From NCBI RefSeq assembly GCF_900465315.1, contig NZ_UBIX01000012.1: DNA of 64,000 nucleotides, one strand, 5' to 3'. The stretch is from Asaia bogorensis_B. Lineage in GTDB: Bacteria > Pseudomonadota > Alphaproteobacteria > Acetobacterales > Acetobacteraceae. Each line of letters opens with the position of its first letter. Position 1 is the first letter of the stretch. Below are positions 17,295-26,258 of this stretch, piece after piece. The position numbers were made by a program, and so were the translations under genes. The notes under the pieces were generated by a model that worked only from the letters and a program-made list of their open reading frames with translations, was not told the DNA's origin and did no database searches.

Positions 17295-18127
17295 GGAGAC
17301 TCTTCCTGGCTCTTGTTGATTTGTGTGTGAGGGGCTGAGCCCATAAGGGCTGCATCTGTTGCCGAAGCCGTAGGCGCACGCTCCTTGAGATCGACGCCAC
17401 TAAGGCCCAGCCGCTGGGATTCCCGAATGAGCCAGATCAGTTTCAGGCTTGCCTCGGTTACACTCAGCCCGTGGGTGTGGATGTTGGACAGGCAGTTACG
17501 TCGCGAGTCCGGGCAGCCGCGTCTGGGCTCGAAGGTGAAATAGACGCCCATACTGTCTGAAACCGAAAGGCCAGGTCGCTCACCGATCAGGACAGCCACC
17601 ATCCTGGCCCCGAGGCTCTGGGCAATATCATCCCCAAGGGCGACGCGTCCCTGAAGGGCGATGACAGGGGGCGCGATACGCAGATCGGGCATGCCGGTAA
17701 GGCAAACATGAAACAGTGCAGGGCCGTAACCCGAAACCGCTCGTGCCGAGAGCCCATCGGCGAGTACGATAGCGAGATCCCATTTGCCCGATTTGAGGCT
17801 ATCCCGGCTTGCGTCATCGAGTTGCCGACCGAGATCGGGCCGGCGCAGATAGGTCGGTCGATCCTGTGCGGCGCTCGTTACGACGACAGGCACTGCAGGA
17901 AGCAGGGCTTGGGAAAGGGCCGGGACATCGAGTGGCGTGTGCACCGCGTCCCGTGCCTGGGCATGAGCCGCCTGAAAACCCAGCACGTCGGGCGTCGTCT
18001 GGGCATTGCCCGTGCGGGCCAGCCCGACACGTGCGCGTGTCTCCCGTCGCAAGACATCCCAAAAGCCATTATCGCCTTGCTGGGTTGCGGCCTTCCCGCT
18101 GGATCCTGATGGCTCGATGCGGGTCAT
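17291..18127 (-). CDS. eutC: Ethanolamine ammonia-lyase small subunit
   Basis: A 278-residue light chain of the adenosylcobalamin-dependent ethanolamine ammonia-lyase, which splits ethanolamine into acetaldehyde and ammonia. Family motifs include RVGLARTG, RPDLGR(Q)L, DLAIVLADGLSARAV, LIGERPGLSVSDS and CPDSRRNCLSNI(H). It overlaps eutB by 4 bp and the permease by 4 bp. The last 30 residues are low-complexity and not part of the conserved core. Confidence 0.93.
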   Translation of the reverse strand: MTRIEPSGSSGKAATQQGDNGFWDVLRRETRARVGLARTGNAQTTPDVLGFQAAHAQARDAVHTPLDVPALSQALLPAVPVVVTSAAQDRPTYLRRPDLGRQLDDASRDSLKSGKWDLAIVLADGLSARAVSGYGPALFHVCLTGMPDLRIAPPVIALQGRVALGDDIAQSLGARMVAVLIGERPGLSVSDSMGVYFTFEPRRGCPDSRRNCLSNIHTHGLSVTEASLKLIWLIRESQRLGLSGVDLKERAPTASATDAALMGSAPHTQINKSQEESP

Positions 18128-19515
18128 GGCTTCCAGCCAATCATCCCGCGCAGGCGGGTCTCGCCCTCCGGGAGGGTAAGCGCGCGCTCGTTCACGGTGT
18201 CGTAAAGGCCCATGCGCTCAAGCCACGCCGCGAACTCGGGCGCAGGTTTCAGGCCGAGGAGCGAGCGGGTGGTCAGAATGTCATTGAAGGCGAGGCTCTG
18301 ATAATTGAGCATCACATCATCCGCGCCTGGGACCCCGATCAGGAACGTGACCCCAGCGGTCCCGAGGAGCAACATCAGGTCATCCATATCATCCTGGTCG
18401 GCCTCGGCATGATTGGTATAACAGACGTCACACCCCATGGGCACGCCCAGCAGCTTCGCGCAGAAATGGTCCTCCAGCCCGGCCCGGATAATCTGCTTGC
18501 CATCATACAGATATTCAGGGCCGATGAAGCCGACCACTGTGTTGACCAGCAGGGGGCTGAAGGCGCGTGCCACGGCATAGGCGCGTGTCTCGACCGTTTG
18601 TTGGTCAATGCCATGATGCGCACCGGCAGAGAGCGCAGCCCCCTGACCGGTTTCGAAATACATGACATTCTTGCCAATGGAGCCCCGATTCAGGCTCTGC
18701 GCCGCGTCATGCGCCTGTGTCAGGATATCGAGTGTAACGCCGAAGCCTTCATTGGCTTTTTGTGTCCCGGCGATGGACTGGAAAACCAGATCGACCGGAC
18801 CACCTTTATTGATGATCTCGATTGTGTTCGTGACATGGGTGAGCACACAGCTTTGTGTCGGGATTTCATAGGTCTGGCGTAGCGTATCAAGCATATCGAG
18901 CAGCGCGCAGCCGGTTTCCACATTGTCTGTGGCCGGGTTGATGCCAATCACGGCATCGCCACAGCCGTAAAGCAGACCGTCAAATGTCGATATGGCGATG
19001 CCCTTGAGGTCGTCAGTCGGGTGATTGGGTTGCAGACGCGAAGCAAGAACCGATTTCTGCCCGATAGTGTTGCGAAACCGGGTGATGATTTCGATCTTGC
19101 GGGCAACGGCAATGAGATCCTGGTTTCGCATGATCTTGCTGACGGCCGCCGCCATTTCGGGCGTAAGGCCTGGTGCCAAAGCGACAATCTTCGCAGTTGT
19201 GGCCTGATGGGAAAGAAGCCAGTCCCTGAACATGCCAACGGTCATGGATGAAACCGGCGCAAATGCCTGTGCGTCGTGCGTGTCAAGGATGAGCCGCGTC
19301 ACGTCGTCCAGTTCGTACGGGATGAGCGCCTCATTCAGGAAGGCAGAAAGGGGCAGATCCGCCAAGGCAATGCGGGCTGCAACGCGTTCGGTCGCGCTAT
19401 GGGCAGCGAGGCCTGCAAGGGCATCGCCTGACCGCATGGGTGAGGCACAGGCCATCAGGTGCTTCAAATCCCTGAAAATAAAGCTCTGTCCACTGAGTGA
19501 GGCTTTGTAGCTCAA
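18124..19515 (-). CDS. eutB: Ethanolamine ammonia-lyase large subunit
   Basis: The heavy chain of ethanolamine ammonia-lyase, forming the TIM-barrel that holds ethanolamine above B12. Motifs match E. coli EutB throughout: SGDALAGLAA, GDAVIGINPATDNVE, IPTQSCVLTHVTNTIE, YFETGQGAALSAGAHHG and NTVVGFIGPEYLYDGKQIIRAGLEDHF. The longest open frame starts at a TTG at 19602, but that codon lies inside a -35 element. The TTG at 19515 gives MSYKASLSGQ..., which aligns with family N-termini and a 463-residue protein, so I prefer it. First gene of the operon. No eutA reactivase, eutR regulator or microcompartment gene is present here. Confidence 0.92.
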   Translation of the reverse strand: MSYKASLSGQSFIFRDLKHLMACASPMRSGDALAGLAAHSATERVAARIALADLPLSAFLNEALIPYELDDVTRLILDTHDAQAFAPVSSMTVGMFRDWLLSHQATTAKIVALAPGLTPEMAAAVSKIMRNQDLIAVARKIEIITRFRNTIGQKSVLASRLQPNHPTDDLKGIAISTFDGLLYGCGDAVIGINPATDNVETGCALLDMLDTLRQTYEIPTQSCVLTHVTNTIEIINKGGPVDLVFQSIAGTQKANEGFGVTLDILTQAHDAAQSLNRGSIGKNVMYFETGQGAALSAGAHHGIDQQTVETRAYAVARAFSPLLVNTVVGFIGPEYLYDGKQIIRAGLEDHFCAKLLGVPMGCDVCYTNHAEADQDDMDDLMLLLGTAGVTFLIGVPGADDVMLNYQSLAFNDILTTRSLLGLKPAPEFAAWLERMGLYDTVNERALTLPEGETRLRGMIGWKP

Positions 19516-19575
19516 GATATCGCCCGTTCCATGCCCTCTCCAAAGCGAAGAGTTCGATGCTGATCCGAAAGTAAT

Positions 19576-19602
19576 ACGATAAATAATTGTAATAATTGTC
19601 AA
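19576..19602 (-). promoter_or_regulatory. Candidate promoter of the eut operon
   Basis: On the minus strand TTGACA (19597-19602) and TATCGT (19576-19581) are separated by 15 bp in an AT-rich block. The spacer contains two tandem copies of ACAATTATT (19582-19599). Transcription would begin near 19569, about 55 bases before the preferred eutB start. Confidence 0.45.
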
Positions 19603-20260
19603 TGATAAAGATGGTTATATATCAAGTTCGAGACCTATTATTCTTATTCGCAAGAAGTTTCGAAATATATTTTCGGGACTGCGCCCTCTCGCAAATCTCA
19701 CGTCAGGCTGTGTCGCGCACTCAGCGAACGTACCCCGGGGATGAGCGGGCATCCCGGATGAGGGATAACACGGTAGCATCTCCAACCTTAAGGTGAGAGA
19801 CGTTGCAACAAGGCGTATTTTTGCACGGTGGTGCGTTGCCCGTGCCCCCCTGCGCTGCTCTTGCCGGTGGCGGGTAATATCTGATCTCTGAATCGCACCT
19901 TCTGAAGCGTTGATAGCGCAACGCCTACGCTGCAACTCCTGCAGGTTAGTCAGGCCTGGATACCTGACCGCGTGGTTACGATAGTGCGCCCATTCGTGCG
20001 GTGGGCGGTTCGCATGTCGGGTCTTTGATCCTGCGCGCGCATCCGCTCATCAAGCTTTCAACGCCTCAGACGATAATAGATCAGGGGACTTCTCCTATTT
20101 GATCTCCGGAATGATGCAATCATTGTTGAAACGATACATTGTTGCCAGTCACATTATGAAAGAAACGCGCCTGAATTTACTGTGATCGGGTGTGATGAGT
20201 GCTTACGCGTTTCGATCAAACGCTCTATGTTCTGTGTGATAAATCACATGGAGCGTGATC
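19603..20260. other. 650-bp regulatory intergenic region
   Basis: No gene is supported here. Visible elements are a near-palindrome around ACCTTAAGGT (about 19774-19793, with flanks CTCCA and TGAGAG), an inverted repeat GTCAGG-N8-CCTGAC near 19949-19968, and CTGCA-N5-TGCAG near 19930-19944. TGTGAT motifs occur before the SDR gene. I looked for a cobalamin riboswitch upstream of eutB and could not find a convincing B12 box. Confidence 0.4.
20181..20248. promoter_or_regulatory. TGTGAT repeats and palindromic operator before the SDR gene
   Basis: TGTGAT occurs at 20181-20186 and 20191-20196, one helical turn apart. It occurs again at 20235-20240 as half of TGTGATAAATCACA (20235-20248). The palindrome ends just before the ribosome site GGAGCG, so a bound repressor would block transcription or translation. 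The spacing does not fit CRP (N6) or FNR (N4) sites, so a LacI- or GntR-type regulator is a guess. Confidence 0.4.
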
Positions 20261-21040
20261 ATGAAGATGGATTTCTCAGCAGCCGATGTCGATCTCGACT
20301 TTTCGCTCAAGGGGAAGGTAGCGCTGGTTACGGGTGGCGCATCGGGCATCGGTGCAGCCATTGCAACCGCGTTTATCCGCAAGGGCGCCAGGGTTGCGCT
20401 GGTTGATGTCAATCTGGAAAACGCAGCCGCCCAAGCTACCGAGCTCGGTGATGCGGCTGTCCCGTTCTCCTGTGATGTTTCCAATCCGGACTCCGTGGCC
20501 AAGGCCGTGACGGACGTGCAGGCGGCGTTTGGCCAGCTTGATATTCTGGTCAATTGTGCGGGTGTCGTGTTCCTTGCACCTGCCGCGACGCTCCCGCTGG
20601 ATTATTGGGACAAGACGATTGCCATCAACCTCAAGGGGAGCTTCCTGGTTACCCAGACTGTCGGTCAGGCGATGATCAAGGCAGGCAAGGGCGGGCGTAT
20701 CATCAATCTCGCTTCGCAGGCTGGAACAGTCGCGATCGAAGAGCACGTTGCCTACTGCGCCTCGAAATTCGGCGTGATCGGCATGTCCAAGACCTTCGCT
20801 GCGGAGTGGGGCAAATACGGCATCACGGTCAATACGCTTTCCCCGACCGTGGTTATGACCGAACTCGGCAAGAAGGCCTGGGCGGGTGAAAAGGGCGAAG
20901 CCGCCATCAAGCGTATTCCAGCTGGGCGCTTTGCAATCCCCGAGGAAATCGCTGCCGCCGCAGTGTTCCTTGCCTCCTCCGGTGCGGCGATGATCAACGG
21001 CGCCGATATTCTGATCGACGGCGGCTATACCATTCTCTGA
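20261..21040 (+). CDS. Short-chain dehydrogenase, polyol (D-threitol/D-arabitol-like) dehydrogenase
   Basis: A 259-residue NAD(P)-dependent oxidoreductase of the classical SDR family. The cofactor motif is TGGASGIG, with an acidic residue after strand 2 (VALVDVN) that favours NAD+. NCAG follows, and the active-site Ser, Tyr and Lys appear in NLASQAG and YCASKFG. C-terminal INGADILIDGGYTI is typical. The overall pattern resembles DthD/GolD polyol dehydrogenases. A GTG at 20255 is an alternative start, but the ATG at 20261 sits 5 bases after GGAGCG. It is monocistronic, with a distinctive palindrome over its leader. Sugar-alcohol oxidation fits an acetic acid bacterium, but the substrate is inferred. 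Confidence 0.85.
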   Translation: MKMDFSAADVDLDFSLKGKVALVTGGASGIGAAIATAFIRKGARVALVDVNLENAAAQATELGDAAVPFSCDVSNPDSVAKAVTDVQAAFGQLDILVNCAGVVFLAPAATLPLDYWDKTIAINLKGSFLVTQTVGQAMIKAGKGGRIINLASQAGTVAIEEHVAYCASKFGVIGMSKTFAAEWGKYGITVNTLSPTVVMTELGKKAWAGEKGEAAIKRIPAGRFAIPEEIAAAAVFLASSGAAMINGADILIDGGYTIL

Positions 21041-21493
21041 GTGATATCGGAGCGCTGGCGCAGTTCGTTATGCTGCGCCAGATGTTTCGCCTACTGTTAT
21101 GAACACGATGCCTCGCGTTGTGAGGAGAGGCGCGTCATCTCGACGTTGATCCTTATGAGTTGCTGACTCACAACGACAATGTACGTGGCGCTCGTCGGTC
21201 GTGCCGGTTGAACATCAGTTTTGTCGATTGCCGAACAGATATGGCGCTCCACACCGCCCCAAAGCCTGCACGGGACCCGATCTGTGTCCCGGAAACCACA
21301 TAATTTCACACTTTGTCAGGAACCGGCCATGAAAAGTCATGGTTAGGTTTAGAAAATATTGTTCTATAACAGATAGTTAGACTTTCTGTCATTGAACTGT
21401 CATATGGGAGTCATCAAAGCTTCGCAGGTCATGCGCGGAGGCACCGATTAAGGGAGGCTCACACCCACCGCAGCATCGGAAGATGAACCTGAC
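21041..21493. other. Intergenic region before the DcaP-like porin
   Basis: No gene is supported in this 450-bp stretch. GTTGTGAG (about 21117-21124) and CTCACAAC (about 21168-21175) form an 8-bp inverted repeat about 45 bp apart. An AT-rich part near 21350-21410 probably contains the porin promoter. Confidence 0.4.
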
Positions 21494-23248
21494 ATGACCT
21501 CTCTCCCCCGTGCCTGTCGCCTGCTGCTGGCGTCGGTATCTCTGGCCTCTCTGGCTATTGCGACGCCGGTACGCGCAGCCAGTCTCGATCAGATGACCCT
21601 GATGGAGAAGCAGATCAAGGCCATGCAGTCCCAGCTGGCCGACATGAAGCGCGAGCATAATCGCGAGATGAAGCGCATTCATGACCAGCTGGCACAACAG
21701 AGACATGCCGAGGAAAACGATCCCTACGGTGCACGTAACGGATATCGCGGCATGCCTGCACACGGCTCGGGCCAGGCTGCAACGGGTGGCTTCTCCACGG
21801 CGTCGGCTCAGGGCCCGAACAGCAATGTTCTCCTTCCCCCTGTCAATGCTGCAACCCCGTATGGCCAGCTGACCGGTACCCCGACCGGTCGCGTGACCGA
21901 TCTCTATGGGCCGCTTCATCGTGGTCAGATCCAGATCGGTGGCGTGCGCATCACTCTCGGTGGTTATGTCGAGGCCGCGACCATGTTCAGATCGCGCAAC
22001 AACGTGTCTGACATCTCGTCCAATTTCGGGTCCATTCCTTTCGCGAATAGCCCGAACTACCATATCAACGAGTTCCATGAATCGGCCCGCCAGAGCCGCC
22101 TCGCCGCACTGGTCGAAGGTGACATCACCCGCAACCTTCGTGCACAGGCCTATATCGAAACCGATTTCCAGGGCGCTGGTTCATCGTCCAACTCCCGTCA
22201 GTCCAACTCCTATGTTCTTCGTGAGCGCGTCTTCTACGGTCAGCTGATCGATGACGCCGACGAACTGACGCTGCTGGGCGGTCAGAACTGGTCGCTTCTC
22301 ACCATGTTCAACCACGGCATGCGCGCCCGTGACGAGCAGGTGCCGCTTTCGATCGATGCCCAGTACATCCCGGGCTTCAACTGGACGCGTAATACCCAGA
22401 TCCGACTGGTCAAGGGCTTCGATCACGGCCGCTACAATATGGGCATCTCGGTCGAGAACCCGCAGCAGGTCATCGCCGTTGGCTCGGGTGGTCAGTATCT
22501 GCCCGCCGGTGCGACCTCGGGCACCTATCAGAACGCGGGTGTGAACGTGAACAATCCGTCGACCAACTATTCGACGGATGTGGCGCCAGACATCATCGGC
22601 AAGCTCGCGGCTGACCCGGGCTGGGGTCATTACGAGCTGACCGGGCTGCTGCGCTTCGCTCATAGCCGTGTCTCCTACACCGGCACGGGCCAGAGCAGCA
22701 CGAAGCTGGCTGGCGGCGGCGGCGGCGGCCTCATCCTGCCGGTCGAGAAGTCGCACAAGGTGTTCTTCCAGGCTTCTGGCCTGATTGGCACCGGGATCGG
22801 GCGTTACGGCACGTCCAATATTCCTGATGTGACCATTGACTCCAAGGGCCAGGTCAAGCCCATGCCAGCGGCCAATGTGCTGGTCGGCCTTTATGGTAAC
22901 GCCACCAAGGCATTGCAGCTTTACGCCTATGGCGGCATGGAAATGCTGCGTTCGCGCTCTTATTTCAACGAGGGCGGCAAGCATTACGGTTATGGCAACC
23001 CGCTCTACAACGTGGGTGGATGTGATATCGAGGGCGCAGCGTCGAGCGCCTGCCAGACCAGCATTAACCGCGTGGTACAGGGTACGGCCGGTTTCTGGTG
23101 GACCTATCTGCATGGCGATTACGGTACGCTGCGTGTCGGTGCCCAGTACTCCTACACCTATGTCACCTCCTTCAGCGGGGTGGGTGGTACGCCGCACACG
23201 AACGACAACATGGTGTTCCTCTCGCTGCGTTATCTGCCCTTCCAGTAA
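21494..23248 (+). CDS. DcaP-like trimeric outer-membrane porin
   Basis: A 584-residue outer-membrane protein. A signal peptide ends near VRAAS. It is followed by a predicted coiled coil (about residues 28-75, MEKQIKAMQSQLADMKREH...), a proline/alanine-rich linker and a 16-18-stranded barrel ending in LPFQ. The region beginning ITLGGYVEAATMFRS matches the DcaP family of trimeric porins, whose N-terminal coiled coil extends into the periplasm. The final residue is Gln rather than the usual Phe, though RYLPFQ still places an aromatic next to the end. It is alone in its transcription unit and ends at a strong terminator. Substrate unknown. Confidence 0.82.
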   Translation: MTSLPRACRLLLASVSLASLAIATPVRAASLDQMTLMEKQIKAMQSQLADMKREHNREMKRIHDQLAQQRHAEENDPYGARNGYRGMPAHGSGQAATGGFSTASAQGPNSNVLLPPVNAATPYGQLTGTPTGRVTDLYGPLHRGQIQIGGVRITLGGYVEAATMFRSRNNVSDISSNFGSIPFANSPNYHINEFHESARQSRLAALVEGDITRNLRAQAYIETDFQGAGSSSNSRQSNSYVLRERVFYGQLIDDADELTLLGGQNWSLLTMFNHGMRARDEQVPLSIDAQYIPGFNWTRNTQIRLVKGFDHGRYNMGISVENPQQVIAVGSGGQYLPAGATSGTYQNAGVNVNNPSTNYSTDVAPDIIGKLAADPGWGHYELTGLLRFAHSRVSYTGTGQSSTKLAGGGGGGLILPVEKSHKVFFQASGLIGTGIGRYGTSNIPDVTIDSKGQVKPMPAANVLVGLYGNATKALQLYAYGGMEMLRSRSYFNEGGKHYGYGNPLYNVGGCDIEGAASSACQTSINRVVQGTAGFWWTYLHGDYGTLRVGAQYSYTYVTSFSGVGGTPHTNDNMVFLSLRYLPFQ

Positions 23249-23276
23249 GGGCGGGGCCGCGCGAGGAACTTCAGCG

Positions 23277-23308
23277 AAAAAAGCCGGGCGTTTCTACCCG
23301 GCTTTTTT
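23277..23308. terminator. Bidirectional intrinsic terminator
   Basis: AAAAAAGCCGGG (23277-23288) pairs with CCCGGCTTTTTT (23297-23308) around an 8-base loop. Because the stem is flanked by A on one side and T on the other, it can end both the plus-strand porin transcript and the convergent minus-strand TonB receptor transcript. Confidence 0.9.
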
Positions 23309-23342
23309 TATGCATCTATGGATGAACCAAGCCGCATGCAGG

Positions 23343-25952
23343 TCAGAAATCTGCGTTGATGCGCCCGAAATAGTAGCCACCATTGATAGGCACCTGGGCC
23401 GAGGCGCTGTCGTAGACGAGTACGCCGTAAGAGGCGAGTTGGGCAGGCACCTTTCGGGGACGTATGTTGAAGATGTTGTTGGCCCCGACAGCGACATGCC
23501 AGTGCTGATTGAAGCGGTAGCCGATCTCGAGATCGGTCAACCAGCGCGGCGTGTTCTTGAACTGGGCAAAGCATACATTCGAACCGCGCAACGCCTTGCC
23601 ATTGATCGGACAAATGGCACTGGCCGGTGTCCAGTCCTGATAGGTAAGCATCCCGACCGTCTGACCATAGCGCGACTGCCGCAAATTCACGTCCCAGTTG
23701 CCCAGCGTGTAATAGGCGTTCAGGACGATCTTGCTGCGCGGTGACTCGCTGGTGAGATAAGCCGTGGTCTGGGCATTGAGCAGAGGCGTGCCGGTGGCCG
23801 AGAGACCGTTATGGGTCAGGGTGGTCCGGTTGATGTTGAGGCCCATCGACAGCAGCAGATTGCCGTAGCGATGCATCCTCAGGCGATAATCAGCCTTGAT
23901 ATCGATACCCTGGGTGCGTGTGCTCGCCCCGTTCGAGAAGTAATAGGCCGAAAACCCCGTCGGGTTTGTCAGGGTCGCGCCACCGGGCAGGGTGTAGCCC
24001 AGCTGCTCGATGGCGGCGATGGCCTGTGCCCCGACAACGGTACCGCCCTGCACGATACGATCACGCAGGTTGATCTGATAGACATCCGCCTCGACATGGA
24101 AACTATCGAGAGGCTCAAGCACGATACCACCACTGGCATTGGTCGATCTTTCGGGCTTGAGAGCGCTGGCTCCCAGCGTTCTTGCGGCATCTGACGAGAC
24201 CGGAAGCAGGCCGGACGCCGAGGTCGGCCCCACGCTCAGGGCAGAGTAATGCTGTTCGGCAAGGGTTGGAGCACGAAATCCGTTACTGATGGTGGCACGC
24301 ACGGCGATACGTTTGGTGAAGTCATAGCGCGCCGAGATCTTGCCGTTCTCGGTGTTGCCTGCATCAGTATAATGTTCGAAGCGTCCGGCCAGATCGATGT
24401 CCAGCTTGGGCAGGGGATGAAAGTCATCATCCAGATAGGCGGCCCAGATATCACGGCTCCAGCTTCCCGCGTTCTGTGGCGCGGCACCGGCATAGCCCTG
24501 TGTGCCGCCTGCCTCGTAAGACGGGGGTTCACCCGCTACAATGTCATACATCTCAAGCCTGTGCTGACCGCCGAAGGCGAGCGTCATGGGCATAGCATTG
24601 GCGATGCGGAAGCTGCGCCGGAAGTCGAGATTATTGGTCCACATCGCATTGCGATATGTTTCGGCCCGCGCACTGGTTGGCGAGTACCCGCAGCCCTGCG
24701 ACGAATAATAGGCCTTGGCTTTGTTGGTAGTCTGGCATGATGACCCCAGCATACCGGTATTGGCAGTGTTCTTGGTGTTGATGTCGTCCTCATCAGCGCC
24801 ATATTCGGTGCTCAGATCCCAGTCGAATCCAAAGAGATGACTGCCTCTGATCCCCAGATTGGCCTGATAGTCGTTTTCTTCGATAACCTCGATCGGCGAA
24901 AATCCTGTGGGGTAGAGGGTGGGAGCGATATTGGGAACGCGGTAATTCTGGATGGATTCAGCGTGACGATGCCCATAGGTGATGAGGCCGTAAAAATCGA
25001 TGTCGGCTGTGATCGGCTTTCCGAAGTCGATACCCAGATTTTCGCGTGTTTCCTCGGGGGTGCTCAGGATCTTGTTCGAGTTTGTCGGCACCTTGATGGC
25101 ATTGGGAAGAATACCGTAATAGCCGCTTGTATTGGCCCCCGCTGGTGCATAGGGCAGCAGGCGATGGTCAATCGTATTTGTGTAGAAATGATCCGTGTGA
25201 TAGATCTGCCCGCTGAGATGCAGATAGCCGTCGCGGCCGAGTTTGGTCCCGCCATCGGCATTGAGCTGGTAGTTCCACCCGCTGCCGGCATAGGCGTTGG
25301 CCCCGGTCTGCGCGGCCATATGCAGGCCATGATCCTGCTTCTTGGTGATGATATTCACCACACCCGCGATGGCGTCCGATCCGTATTGCGCTGCGGCACC
25401 ATCCTGTAGCACCTCGATATGATCGATGGCATTGGCCGGGATCATATTGAGATCGACGGGTGTTGAGCCGAATTGGGGACCGGGATTCTGGACGACATTG
25501 CCCGTGACGTGCCGTCTTTTGCCATCAACGAGCACCAGAACCTGGTTCGGGTTGAGGCCACGCATACGGATCGAGCCTGTAAGCGCGGCTGTATCGCTCC
25601 CGCGTGCCTGGATGTTGATGGCCGGATAAACCCGCGTGATGGCGTCTGTCAGGTTCAGCTGCCCTGAACGCGCGAGTTCGGCCCCGCTGATGACGGTGAT
25701 GGGGCTCGTGCTGTCGCGAGCCTTGCGGTTGACCGCATGGGTCCCGGTCACAATGACGGATTCTTCTCCCGAGACAGGCCGGGCACGACGTGCAGGCGCT
25801 GTGTGGGGTTTGGTATCGGTCTTTTGGGCTGCCTTTACAGCCTTGGCCCGGCTTTGCGTCGGGTGAGTGGCTTGTGCATGGGCCTGCTGGGCTGACGTGA
25901 CAGCCGTAATGGCTCCCAGAGAGACGGTCAGCAGGGCAAGTCTTTTTTTCAT
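23343..25952 (-). CDS. TonB-dependent outer-membrane receptor
   Basis: An 869-residue TonB-dependent receptor. It has a signal peptide (MKKRLALLTVSLGAITAV), a basic linker, and a plug of about residues 60-200 with ESVIVTGTH as a candidate TonB box area, SIRMRGLNPNQVLVLVDGKRR and GSDAIAGVVNIITKK. A barrel follows, with FGGQHRLEMYD and ALKPERSTNASGG, and ends in INADF. The plug pattern is that of the large IroN/BtuB-like class. It differs from the receptors at 231-2744 and 26259-28682 and is not their close paralogue. It converges on the DcaP-like porin. No ligand can be named. Confidence 0.92.
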   Translation of the reverse strand: MKKRLALLTVSLGAITAVTSAQQAHAQATHPTQSRAKAVKAAQKTDTKPHTAPARRARPVSGEESVIVTGTHAVNRKARDSTSPITVISGAELARSGQLNLTDAITRVYPAINIQARGSDTAALTGSIRMRGLNPNQVLVLVDGKRRHVTGNVVQNPGPQFGSTPVDLNMIPANAIDHIEVLQDGAAAQYGSDAIAGVVNIITKKQDHGLHMAAQTGANAYAGSGWNYQLNADGGTKLGRDGYLHLSGQIYHTDHFYTNTIDHRLLPYAPAGANTSGYYGILPNAIKVPTNSNKILSTPEETRENLGIDFGKPITADIDFYGLITYGHRHAESIQNYRVPNIAPTLYPTGFSPIEVIEENDYQANLGIRGSHLFGFDWDLSTEYGADEDDINTKNTANTGMLGSSCQTTNKAKAYYSSQGCGYSPTSARAETYRNAMWTNNLDFRRSFRIANAMPMTLAFGGQHRLEMYDIVAGEPPSYEAGGTQGYAGAAPQNAGSWSRDIWAAYLDDDFHPLPKLDIDLAGRFEHYTDAGNTENGKISARYDFTKRIAVRATISNGFRAPTLAEQHYSALSVGPTSASGLLPVSSDAARTLGASALKPERSTNASGGIVLEPLDSFHVEADVYQINLRDRIVQGGTVVGAQAIAAIEQLGYTLPGGATLTNPTGFSAYYFSNGASTRTQGIDIKADYRLRMHRYGNLLLSMGLNINRTTLTHNGLSATGTPLLNAQTTAYLTSESPRSKIVLNAYYTLGNWDVNLRQSRYGQTVGMLTYQDWTPASAICPINGKALRGSNVCFAQFKNTPRWLTDLEIGYRFNQHWHVAVGANNIFNIRPRKVPAQLASYGVLVYDSASAQVPINGGYYFGRINADF

Positions 25953-26258
25953 CGAAGTCCTTCCGATCCGTAAAAGTGTGCTTTCTCATTCCGATATCGA
26001 AACAATATGGACGTGAGAAATCGAGCGGGCGCGCCTGTATATCCCCGGCTTTGTCAGGTGATGTGATGGGCAAATGGATAGGGCAGGGAATGAGCCTGGC
26101 GGGCATCCTGCCGCATGTGTCGCGGCAGAGGGCTTTCCGGTTCGACCCATTTCCGTTGATCCATCGAAACGATAAATGTTTTTTTAAAAGAGCGGAAGGG
26201 GTGTTTTGATGCGTTTATGCAATAAAATTCATCGGGGATACGTGGCCTGATCGCAGCT
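25953..26258. other. Intergenic region between two TonB receptors
   Basis: About 306 bp with no gene. It must hold the promoter of the 23343-25952 receptor and the 3' end of the 26259-28682 receptor. I see no confident Fur box, terminator or other site in it. Confidence 0.4.

Noticed and set aside
17809..18882. 357-residue plus-strand open frame
   Set aside because: Antisense to eutC and eutB; composition is Arg-rich as expected of a shadow frame.
20235..20248. CRP or FNR site before the SDR gene
   Set aside because: TGTGA and TCACA are separated by 4 bases rather than 6, and TGAT/ATCA by 1 rather than 4, so neither family spacing fits.
19603..20260. Cobalamin riboswitch for the B12-dependent eut operon
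   Set aside because: I searched both strands for a B12 box and the expected stems and found nothing convincing; the predicted leader is also only about 55 bases.
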